Below, in pieces: positions 1 through 5,738 of a stretch of 7,391 bases of DNA. Below the pieces are notes generated by a model. It was not told where the DNA came from. It searched no databases and saw only the letters and a program-made list of their open reading frames with translations. The DNA is from CAWHOW01 sp050013795 (GTDB taxonomy: Bacteria > Bacteroidota > Bacteroidia > Bacteroidales > CG2-30-32-10). Position 1 is the stretch's first letter; each line of letters opens with the position of its first letter. The DNA is taken from NCBI GenBank assembly GCA_050013795.1, contig JBEKEO010000249.1, positions 1 through 7,391 of the forward strand, read 5' to 3'. A program made the translations under genes and the position numbers.

Positions 1-116
1 CCAAGATAGAAGCGGTGACTGCCTCACAATTGCTGGAAGCAGCAAATGAAATATTCGACAGGGATGCTTTAAGCACTCTGATTTTTAAATCAGGTAAGGA
101 AGTTAACCGAGAATAA
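1..116 (+). CDS. C-terminal end of a probable M16-family (insulinase-like) peptidase, 5' truncated
   Basis: An open frame enters from the left edge (first full codon at 3) and stops at TAA 114-116, leaving 37 residues. The pattern VTASQLLEAANEIF, then DRDALSTLIFKSGKE, resembles the end of M16 zinc-peptidase-like proteins, where an 'it..dl...A...l' helix is followed by a final beta strand of the 'l....i..g' type. In full-length family members the HxxEH zinc site lies near the N-terminus, outside this window, so activity cannot be judged. The frame has the same higher GC as the methyltransferase downstream on the same strand, so both look like chromosomal backbone. The assignment rests only on this short tail. 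Confidence 0.55.
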   Translation, partial: KIEAVTASQLLEAANEIFDRDALSTLIFKSGKEVNRE

Positions 117-120
117 TCCT

Positions 121-215
121 CTGCGTTCTTTGCGTTTTATTTCTTTGCGACCTTTGCGAGAAATTATTCTTTTTTTGTTTCACGCAAAGAGCGCAAAGCA
201 CTGCGCTAAGTTTGC
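121..215. repeat. CTTTGCG-word intergenic repeat with inverted arms
   Basis: The gap before the methyltransferase is built from variants of CTTTGCG. The arm at 143-158 (CTTTGCGACCTTTGCG) and the arm at 183-198 (CGCAAAGAGCGCAAAG) are inverted copies matching at 14 of 16 positions, separated by a T-rich 24-nt loop. Related words flank them at 121-134 and about 199-215. Repeats of this kind are frequent between Bacteroidota genes. The role is unknown; a transcript from either strand could form a strong hairpin. Confidence 0.7.
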
Positions 216-252
216 TAAGTTAAATTTAAGAATACTCTTATCAATCGCAACA

Positions 253-891
253 ATGACAACAGAAGCTGATATTGAAAAATATGCCGAGGCGTTTTCTACA
301 GAAGAATCGCCTGTATTGCAAAAACTAAACAGAGAAACGCATCTGAAAGTTCTTTACCCGCGCATGCTTTCAGGCAAGTTACAGGGCAACCTGCTTAAGA
401 TGTTTAGTTGTATGCTACGCCCCTCTTCTATCCTTGAAATAGGAACATTTACCGGCTATTCTGCCATTTGCCTTGCCGAAGGATTAACTGATAAAGGCAT
501 GCTGCATACCATAGAAGTGAACCCCGAACTGGAAGATATGATACGCAGGTACTTTAAAGAAGCCGAAATTACAGCTAAAACAAAACTGCACATTGGCCAT
601 GCTATGGATATTATCCCTACAATTAACAGCATGTTCGACCTGGTGTTTATTGATGCCGACAAAGAGAACTACCTTAACTACTATCATCTGGTATTTGATA
701 AAGTAAGAAAAGGCGGATTCATACTTGCCGATAATGTGCTGTGGGGCGGAAAGGTGATGAAAAAAACTCCTGCATTGGATAAAGAAACCAAAGGAATAAA
801 GGAATTTAACGAGTTTGTACAGCAGGATAAGCGTGTTGAAAACACCCTGCTCCCCTTGCGCGACGGACTGATGGTAGTTAGAAAGTTATGA
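253..891 (+). CDS. Class I SAM-dependent O-methyltransferase (Methyltransf_3 / caffeoyl-CoA and catechol OMT-like)
   Basis: This 212-aa protein matches the usual length of small cation-dependent O-methyltransferases, which move a methyl group from S-adenosylmethionine to a catechol-like hydroxyl. Visible motifs are the SAM-binding loop LEIGTFTGYSA (residues 61-71), the acidic end of beta-2 in TIEVN (E88), FIDADKENY (134-140) and LADNVLWGG (158-166). D134, D160 and N161 are the likely divalent-metal ligands by analogy with catechol OMT. The start is ATG 253 (MTTEAD). The frame is open back to an ATG at 130, but that extension reads straight through the CTTTGCG repeat and has no family-like sequence. 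The substrate cannot be told; bacterial members have broad specificity. The protein looks intact and cytoplasmic, with higher GC than the block to its right. Confidence 0.92.
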   Translation: MTTEADIEKYAEAFSTEESPVLQKLNRETHLKVLYPRMLSGKLQGNLLKMFSCMLRPSSILEIGTFTGYSAICLAEGLTDKGMLHTIEVNPELEDMIRRYFKEAEITAKTKLHIGHAMDIIPTINSMFDLVFIDADKENYLNYYHLVFDKVRKGGFILADNVLWGGKVMKKTPALDKETKGIKEFNEFVQQDKRVENTLLPLRDGLMVVRKL

Positions 892-923
892 GTTGGGAGT
901 TGAGAGTAAGGAGTATGCGGTTC

Positions 924-976
924 GTTATTCTTTTACAAACTTCTTAACCGCCATTGAAGCAATGCAAGTTAGGCAC
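924..976 (-). repeat. attC-like repeat, copy A (one half only)
   Basis: This copy follows the lipoprotein gene on the - strand; only 16 bp separate its outer edge from the stop codon. It carries an R''-like box, GCCTAAC, read on the - strand (GTTAGGC at 968-974 on +). Bases 924-962 are identical over 39 bp to 4224-4262 in copy C. The other half, with the GTTAGGC end, is missing: beyond 923 the sequence is short-word spacer next to the methyltransferase. This looks like the broken left edge of the array. Calling it attC is inference; the repeat itself is seen directly. Confidence 0.6.
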
Positions 977-992
977 TGGGTATGATGATAAA

Positions 993-1751
993 TTATTCAT
1001 ATTCTATTTTACATTCAGCAATAATATGAGGAATATCCTTTATAAACTCAGTCTTCTTTATCCAATTGCCAATTTTATCGTAAACATATTTATATGTTTT
1101 TATAGAATCATAACGACCAATAAAGTTATTGTCATTCTCAATCTCATTTCCTTTGTCATCATACTTGTAGGTAACTTTCCTATACATACTACTATGAAAA
1201 TAGTGATCCTCCTCTATTATATTCCCTTTATTATCATACTTATTAGAAATCTCTAATTTTAAGCTATCATTTGGATGGTAAAATTTTTGCCAAATTTCAT
1301 TTCTTTGAGAATCAAATATGGAAATGATCTTTGCTTTTAAACCACCGCTTGAATCATACATGTATGTCATTGTATTATTTCCGTTATCATCATATTCGTA
1401 AATTATTTTACTTTCTAAACTCTCATTTGATTTAAAAGTATTCTTCTCAATGTCATTTCCTTTGTCATCGTGTTTGAAAACAATTCTTTTTTTTATGCTG
1501 CCATCTGATTTGTAATAATCATCTTCTATGCAATCCCCATTTTCATTAAATGTGTCAATTCTTTTTTCTTTAATATCCCCTTTTTGAATCTCACCGTACT
1601 TTATTATAGCAAAATATTTAGTCATATTTAAAGTTTTAACCTTCCCTACTATTTTGCCCCTCGTCAAGTCGTTTTTATTCTTTATATTTTGTCTGCATGA
1701 TATGAATATTAAAATACCAGCAATTAATAATATTGATAATAGTCTTTTCAT
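993..1751 (-). CDS. Putative lipoprotein with seven degenerate YDDxGN repeats
   Basis: This 252-aa protein starts with a lipoprotein-type signal (MKRLLSILLIAGILIFISC), cleavage expected before C19, followed by a polar linker. From about residue 68 to the end it consists of about seven units of 25-30 residues with the core Y-x-Y-D-D-x-G-N-x-I-E; the clearest cores are HDDKGNDIE, YDDNGNNTM, YDNKGNIIE, YDDKGNEIE and YDKIGNWIK. The pattern recalls RHS/YD-type and MORN-like beta repeats, common in Bacteroidota surface proteins of unknown function. It probably sits in the envelope. The gene is AT-rich, starts 25 bp after a GTTAGGC box and ends 16 bp before another repeat copy, the compact layout of an integron cassette. 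The activity is unknown. Confidence 0.8.
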   Translation of the reverse strand: MKRLLSILLIAGILIFISCRQNIKNKNDLTRGKIVGKVKTLNMTKYFAIIKYGEIQKGDIKEKRIDTFNENGDCIEDDYYKSDGSIKKRIVFKHDDKGNDIEKNTFKSNESLESKIIYEYDDNGNNTMTYMYDSSGGLKAKIISIFDSQRNEIWQKFYHPNDSLKLEISNKYDNKGNIIEEDHYFHSSMYRKVTYKYDDKGNEIENDNNFIGRYDSIKTYKYVYDKIGNWIKKTEFIKDIPHIIAECKIEYE

Positions 1752-1771
1752 AGTTTTTAATTTATATATGC

Positions 1772-1862
1772 CTTGTGCCTAACTTGTGCATTGCTAAATT
1801 AATAAATTGTTTAATTGTTGTTTATTCTTTCACAAACTACTTAACCGCCATTGAAGCAATGC
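1772..1862 (-). repeat. attC-like repeat, copy B (interrupted by the IS110 element)
   Basis: This 91-bp copy aligns end to end with copy C (4176-4265). Read on the - strand it ends AGCAATGCACAAGTTAGGC, giving an R'-like GTTAGGC box (GCCTAAC at 1777-1783 on +) 25 bp before the lipoprotein start. Its other arm breaks off at 1862 exactly where the IS110 element begins. The missing arm appears to continue at about 3116 (AAGTTTAGC), past the element. Rejoined, the arms pair as AACTT plus GCATTGCT with a 2-nt bulge. Confidence 0.6.
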
Positions 1863-1944
1863 GATTTCTATGCTAAAACCAAATTATTTTTAATATTTTT
1901 TTCAAACAATTTATTTTGATTTACACAAGTAAAAATACGCAATA

Positions 1945-1988
1945 TTATTTTATTCCTGATTGCATTTTATTTTATTCCTGATTGCATT
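1945..1988. repeat. Perfect 22-bp tandem duplication in the transposase 3' end
   Basis: Bases 1945-1966 and 1967-1988 are two identical, adjacent 22-bp copies. Since 22 is not a multiple of 3, the second copy shifts the transposase frame and ends the protein early. The copies show no difference, which suggests a recent event or an assembly artefact. Confidence 0.95.
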
Positions 1989-2906
1989 AATAACAAGCAT
2001 TTTATTTTTGCCTTCTGCCATCTTTCGGTCAAAATAATCTCTGAGTTCTCCCGGTCTGCTGATAGCTCCAATAGCTGCTAAATGTAAAAGCCGCTTCATG
2101 TATTTATTGGCCATAAACGAAACTCTTGTTTTCCCCCTGATACTTTTCCCCGATGAGTGTTCGAAAGGAGCGACTCCTGAATAGCAAGCAAATTTCTTAG
2201 GGTCATTAATCTTTTTGAATTCATTAGAGTAAATAATAACCGCTGTTGCTATTATAGGTCCAACATTCTCCACCGAAGAAACAATCCTGAAAAGAGACTT
2301 TATCTGCTCGTCACTATCTATGATTTCTTTAATGGTTATATCTATTTTCTTTATGTCGTTTCTTAATGCGTTTACTGAGGCTTTGCATGAACGTCTCATT
2401 AATTTCACAGTCTCTTTATCATCAAAGCGTGATGCTTCTCTTAACGGACATTCTAAACTTTCAATAGATTCCATTAATCGTTCTCTTGTTCTTAACATGT
2501 TTTTAAGCCTTACAATGATTGCTCGTTCAGGTTGCCACAACTTTACATTATCCCTGTTCTTATATGCATATAAAGCTATTCGTTCAGCATCTATTTTGTC
2601 GTTTTTGCCTCTTACCAGGCCTAACGATCTTTTTAAATGCACAGGAGTCTCAACCCATATGTTTGCTTTGTAATCCAGAAGAACCGATAATAGCTGGTTG
2701 TTATATATTCCCGTATTCTCCATACAAAATACAGAAGATTCCATAACAATTTCTTTCTTGGCAATAAGGGTTTTAATGTAAGCGCTGATTTCTTTTTTAC
2801 TATTGCCCACTTTTGCAGAACTTCCTTTCCGCATGTCTTTGCTGACGTAAAAATCAAGATGTTCTTTTGAAACATCTATTCCAATAAAATAATTTAAATT
2901 TTCCAT
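1950..2906 (-). CDS. IS110-family DEDD transposase, C-terminus truncated by a frameshift
   Basis: The 318-aa frame has the N-terminal RuvC-like domain of IS110 transposases: FIGIDVS with D11, CMENTG with E63, and GKNDKIDAERIA with D103 and D106, which are the DEDD acidic residues. A coiled-coil-like middle (about 130-205) leads to the Transposase_20 domain: ENVGPIIATAVI (213-224), then CYSGVAPFEHSSGKS (241-255), where S251 or S252 is the likely catalytic serine. An AAAGG site precedes the ATG by 7 nt. The end KIKCNQE is not family-like. It comes from the 22-bp duplication; without it the frame runs on as KIILRIFTCVNQNKLFEKN to a TAG at 1868-1870, giving 338 aa. Catalytic residues remain, so whether the shortened protein works is open. 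Confidence 0.9.
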   Translation of the reverse strand: MENLNYFIGIDVSKEHLDFYVSKDMRKGSSAKVGNSKKEISAYIKTLIAKKEIVMESSVFCMENTGIYNNQLLSVLLDYKANIWVETPVHLKRSLGLVRGKNDKIDAERIALYAYKNRDNVKLWQPERAIIVRLKNMLRTRERLMESIESLECPLREASRFDDKETVKLMRRSCKASVNALRNDIKKIDITIKEIIDSDEQIKSLFRIVSSVENVGPIIATAVIIYSNEFKKINDPKKFACYSGVAPFEHSSGKSIRGKTRVSFMANKYMKRLLHLAAIGAISRPGELRDYFDRKMAEGKNKMLVINAIRNKIKCNQE

Positions 2907-2940
2907 AAATTTGCCTTTAAGTTTAATAACTAGTTAACGC

Positions 2941-3076
2941 ATTTGAACACATTCAATTCCTTGATAATGGGTCGCAAACCCTAATTTCTATTTGAAGCTT
3001 GTTCAAATAACTGACAGAGGATTAAATCGCATTTTAGGCATTAAAACCTTTAAGTTAGTTAATTTGCCTCTGTCAG
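2941..3076 (-). ncRNA. Candidate IS110 bridge RNA (two adjacent long stem-loops)
   Basis: Between the element's right end and the transposase start are two side-by-side inverted repeats. One pairs 3011-3020 with 3067-3076 (CTGACAGAGG / CCTCTGTCAG, perfect, 46-nt loop). The other pairs 2941-2949 with 3000-3008 (ATTTGAACA / TGTTCAAAT, perfect, 50-nt loop) and contains a small inner hairpin, GGGT / ACCC (2969-2981). IS110-group elements encode a bridge RNA of about 150-200 nt here, with separate target- and donor-binding loops. The two-loop layout fits, but the guide segments have not been matched base by base. Confidence 0.5.
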
Positions 3077-3148
3077 TGTTAACTTTTTACAACAAATTTA
3101 TTTGATTTTATATAGAAGTTTAGCTCCTCTTTTTATGAGTTGGCAAAG

Positions 3149-4153
3149 CTAAAGTTTTAGTACAATCAGCTTACCAGTCTTTATAATGTTGCCTTTACTG
3201 TCAACAACTGAATAAGAATAAAGTCCACTGTCAATATCAGTCAAATCAATTCTTTTTGTCTGCGAGCCACAGTCAAGAGTAACAGCCTTTCTTTTTGCCC
3301 CAAGTCCATCATATAATTCAAAGAAACAATTATCTGTTGTTATAAAGTCAATTGTTAATTCACCTGTCGAAGGGTTGGGGAAAATATTAATATTATTTTC
3401 TTTATAATTTGTTATGCCCTCTTCGCAATTATATGAAAAGTTATAACAATAGGAAGAATCAGTCGAAACACAAACATCATCAATATAATAATAGGAATAA
3501 GATGGATGAGAACCATTTGGAGTGCAACTACCACCATTAATTCCTAATGTATCTGTATGGTTAAGGTCAAAAAAATTACCTATTATAATATATTTATATG
3601 CGCTATCAGCAACAAAACTTCCAAATATTTTTGTCCAATTAGTTGTATCAGTAATAATATATGGATAATTATAATGGGCAAAATTATTTATAGAGAATGG
3701 ATTAGTTATATAATCATAAGGAGTAATAGAAAATAAAAAACCAAAATTATTTGATGCGCAATAACAGGTATAACTTGATAAAGATACTTTCATGCTTAAA
3801 TAATATTTTTGACCAATAGTCAAAGTTGTATCAAGTTTTCTGCCAAGTAATTCCTGCCCATAAGTTGCACCTGGATTATAATTAGCCATACCTGCATAAG
3901 CATGGCAATTTGGATTTGACGGTAATTGATATCCATAATTATTTTCAGGAACACCAAAATATATAGAAGAAGAACAAGAATTATAATAATCACATGTATT
4001 AAGATATGAATCCCATCCCGTTGAATAATATATTTGATCATAAGCATTCGGGCAAGTTGTATATTCTTCAAAACTCGGATTAGGAACAAGATTAGTTTGA
4101 GCAAAAAGAAAGGTCGTAATAAGAAAAAACATTGTTGTCAGAGAAGTTTTCAT
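3149..4153 (-). CDS. Exported protein with a T9SS type A C-terminal sorting domain
   Basis: This 334-aa protein has a signal peptide (MKTSLTTMFFLITTFLFAQ) and then NLVPNPSFEEYTTCPN, an opening typical of Bacteroidota exported proteins with an N-terminal beta-sandwich ('NLVPNGSFE' type). The body is rich in Tyr, Asn, Ser and Cys and includes GQELLGRKLDTTLTIGQKYY, resembling the carbohydrate-binding-like fold of that group. From about residue 258 the tail NNINIFPNPSTGELTID, ending in SKGNIIKTGKLIVLKL, is a T9SS sorting domain, so secretion or surface attachment is expected. The frame opens 14 codons earlier (ATG at 4195), but that part is read from the upstream repeat's GTTAGGC end; ATG 4153 starts a clean signal peptide. 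No catalytic motif is visible and the function is unknown. Confidence 0.87.
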   Translation of the reverse strand: MKTSLTTMFFLITTFLFAQTNLVPNPSFEEYTTCPNAYDQIYYSTGWDSYLNTCDYYNSCSSSIYFGVPENNYGYQLPSNPNCHAYAGMANYNPGATYGQELLGRKLDTTLTIGQKYYLSMKVSLSSYTCYCASNNFGFLFSITPYDYITNPFSINNFAHYNYPYIITDTTNWTKIFGSFVADSAYKYIIIGNFFDLNHTDTLGINGGSCTPNGSHPSYSYYYIDDVCVSTDSSYCYNFSYNCEEGITNYKENNINIFPNPSTGELTIDFITTDNCFFELYDGLGAKRKAVTLDCGSQTKRIDLTDIDSGLYSYSVVDSKGNIIKTGKLIVLKL

Positions 4154-4175
4154 ATTGTCTATATTAATTCTATTA

Positions 4176-4265
4176 CTTGTGCCTAACTTGTGCATTGCTA
4201 AATTAATGAATTGTTTAATTGTTGTTATTCTTTTACAAACTTCTTAACCGCCATTGAAGCAAAGC
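4176..4265 (-). repeat. attC-like repeat, copy C (best preserved)
   Basis: This 90-bp copy lies between the esterase-like gene and the T9SS-sorted gene. On the - strand its downstream end has the R'-like GTTAGGC box (GCCTAAC at 4181-4187 on +), 27 bp before the next start codon. Its upstream end (about 4256-4275) has the stem word GCTTTGCTTC and a degenerate first box (GGCTATAAATT instead of GCCTAACTT). AGCAATGC in the downstream arm pairs with GCTTTGCT in the upstream arm at 7 of 8 bases, leaving an AT-rich loop of about 58 nt. Confidence 0.6.
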
Positions 4266-4297
4266 AATTTATAGCCAGTTTTTATGCACATTTATTT

Positions 4298-5617
4298 TTA
4301 TTTAAATTCAAGTGGTACAGCTCTTGTAGTTTTATTTATATAAATCAACCCGTCAAATTGTTTTTTCGCAATTAAAACCTCTGAACTATTTCTTTTATTA
4401 TAAAATACAGCTCCGATAAAATATGCTTTTCCAGGTTTGGTGAATATTGAATTATGAGAACTTGTTAAGTCGATAAAAAAAGATTCTAACTTCAAAGTGG
4501 AAAGGTCATTTGTCAGTGTATTCTTCTCATATATTGGAACTGAGAATTCTTTTAATCTGGCTTTCGATTGTTTAAATATATTTATTTTTTTTTGCATATT
4601 TTCTCTAGCCTGAAAATTTCCTTGATTAAATACGAAACCTATACAATAGTATTTTGAACCTAATTCTTTTTTTAAAAATCCACCCATAGGCAAGCCATAA
4701 CTGCTTGGATAATTATTTTGATGCGATAGATAAACATGACCATTATGAGCCCAAATAAACATGTTAGCTTTTTCAAGATTATGAATTCTTATTATATTGT
4801 ATGCCATACAGCTATCTCTCATCTTGAATAATTTGTCGTTATTAGCGCTAACAAATCGAATTGCTTGTCCATAATTATCGAGGCATAAATTGAACTTTTC
4901 AAATATTTTATTGGAATAATTCTTTATAAAATAAGTTTTATTTTCACTCATCCAATCTTTTAGTGAACTATAAATATTTCTAAGAGTGTCTGCAAACTTT
5001 GAACTTCTTGTCCTGCAATCTTTGTACGCTTGAGAAAATGTTTTTGATATTATCGGCTTGGTTAGGTTTTTTAATTTGTTCCATTCTAAAACGGAATCAT
5101 TTTTGACAAAATCAAGCAAATATTTTATAGGAGAAAAAATATCCTGCATATCAAAACCATAAAAGCAGATTTTTTCTGAATTTGATTTAAATTGATTATA
5201 ATTTTTCATCCATAATATTAAATCTTTTACCTCTTGGGTTCTCCAAGTCCAGAAATCAAAATTACGCATTACTGAATCAATATTTCCTACTCCTGAATTT
5301 ATATAGTCATTAATATAATTACATTCACCATATGATGCTTCGATTCCAAAAACTCTGTAATTGCAATTAATAACAAGGTATTCAAATGTTTTTGCTTTGA
5401 TTTCAAAAAATTCTTTTGTACCATGTGTCGCTTCGCCCATGCCCAAGATTTCAATGTCTTTGAAATCTTTATATTTTGTCCAGTCAAGGTATAAATTTGG
5501 ATTATTAATTTCGAAAGGATAAACAGTCTCATTTTGTGTACCTAACTTAACAGCCATTTGGGAAAATGAATTCAAGAATAAAAATATAAATATGGCAACA
5601 GTTAGGAAATGTTTCAA
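4298..5617 (-). CDS. Exported erythromycin-esterase-family protein
   Basis: The 439-aa protein carries the family signature in order: LGMGEATHGTKEFFEIK (58-74), with E62 and H65 in the position of the catalytic Glu/His of EreB; FGIEASYGECNYINDYI (90-106) with E93; FDFWTWRTQEVKDLILWM (120-137); CFYGFDMQD (151-159); and MFIWAHNGHV (286-295) with H291 and H294. Characterised members hydrolyse the macrolide lactone, but many relatives have unknown substrates, so resistance is not established. The length is near that of Ere enzymes plus a signal peptide (KHFLTVAIFIFLFLNSFSQ), which suggests a periplasmic or secreted protein. The start is TTG 5617; the next ATG, residue 21, would lose the signal peptide. 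It starts 22 bp after copy D and is followed by copy C. Some ere genes are known integron cassettes. Confidence 0.88.
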   Translation of the reverse strand: MKHFLTVAIFIFLFLNSFSQMAVKLGTQNETVYPFEINNPNLYLDWTKYKDFKDIEILGMGEATHGTKEFFEIKAKTFEYLVINCNYRVFGIEASYGECNYINDYINSGVGNIDSVMRNFDFWTWRTQEVKDLILWMKNYNQFKSNSEKICFYGFDMQDIFSPIKYLLDFVKNDSVLEWNKLKNLTKPIISKTFSQAYKDCRTRSSKFADTLRNIYSSLKDWMSENKTYFIKNYSNKIFEKFNLCLDNYGQAIRFVSANNDKLFKMRDSCMAYNIIRIHNLEKANMFIWAHNGHVYLSHQNNYPSSYGLPMGGFLKKELGSKYYCIGFVFNQGNFQARENMQKKINIFKQSKARLKEFSVPIYEKNTLTNDLSTLKLESFFIDLTSSHNSIFTKPGKAYFIGAVFYNKRNSSEVLIAKKQFDGLIYINKTTRAVPLEFK

Positions 5618-5639
5618 AGTGTCTTTAGATTGATTTATT

Positions 5640-5716
5640 CTTGTGCATTGCTAAATAAACAAATTGTTCAATTGTTTTTATTCTTTAATAAACTTCCTCA
5701 CCATTGCCCCGTTTCC
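5640..5716 (-). repeat. attC-like repeat, copy D (degenerate)
   Basis: The segment aligns with copies B and C through the stem word TTGTGCATTGCTAAAT, the AATTGTT words and TTTATTCTTT, then diverges. It lacks the GTTAGGC end: on the - strand GCACAAG runs straight into AATAAATC, where B and C have GCACAAGTTAGGCACAAG. It also lacks the GCCTAAC end. It lies between the small exported protein gene and the esterase-like gene, keeping the one-repeat-per-gene spacing. Confidence 0.5.
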
Positions 5717-5738
5717 CATTTATTTAAATAAGTTATAT

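Larger units (their letters stand above)
1863..3115 (-). mobile_element. IS110-family insertion sequence, about 1.25 kb, inserted in attC-like repeat B
   Basis: The element holds one DEDD-type transposase gene, about 200 bp of non-coding DNA upstream of it and almost none downstream, which is the IS110-group layout. I see no terminal inverted repeats, as expected for this family. The ends come from comparison with the repeats. The left flank ends GAAGCAATGC (1853-1862) and the right flank starts AAGTTTAGC (3116); joined, they closely match the uninterrupted GAAGCAATGCAAGTTAGGC in copy A (956-974). Each end is uncertain by one or two bases because GA occurs at both. The known IS1111-attC group likewise targets integron attC sites. 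Confidence 0.65.

Noticed and set aside
130..252. N-terminal extension of the methyltransferase from ATG 130
   Set aside because: It is translated from the CTTTGCG repeat, is Lys/Ala/Phe-rich without family similarity, and MTTEAD at 253 gives the normal family length.
954..1256. 100-aa hydrophobic frame on the + strand
   Set aside because: It is antisense to the YDDxGN lipoprotein; its Ile/Phe/Tyr-rich content is the complement of that gene's AT-rich codons.
1863..3115. Terminal inverted repeats and target-site duplication for the IS
   Set aside because: None is visible. IS110-family elements normally lack them; the 3011-3076 inverted repeat lies wholly at one end and is better read as an RNA stem.
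4154..4195. Earlier start (MHKLGTSNR) for the T9SS-sorted protein
   Set aside because: These codons are the end of attC-like copy C and its spacer; ATG 4153 begins a complete signal peptide.
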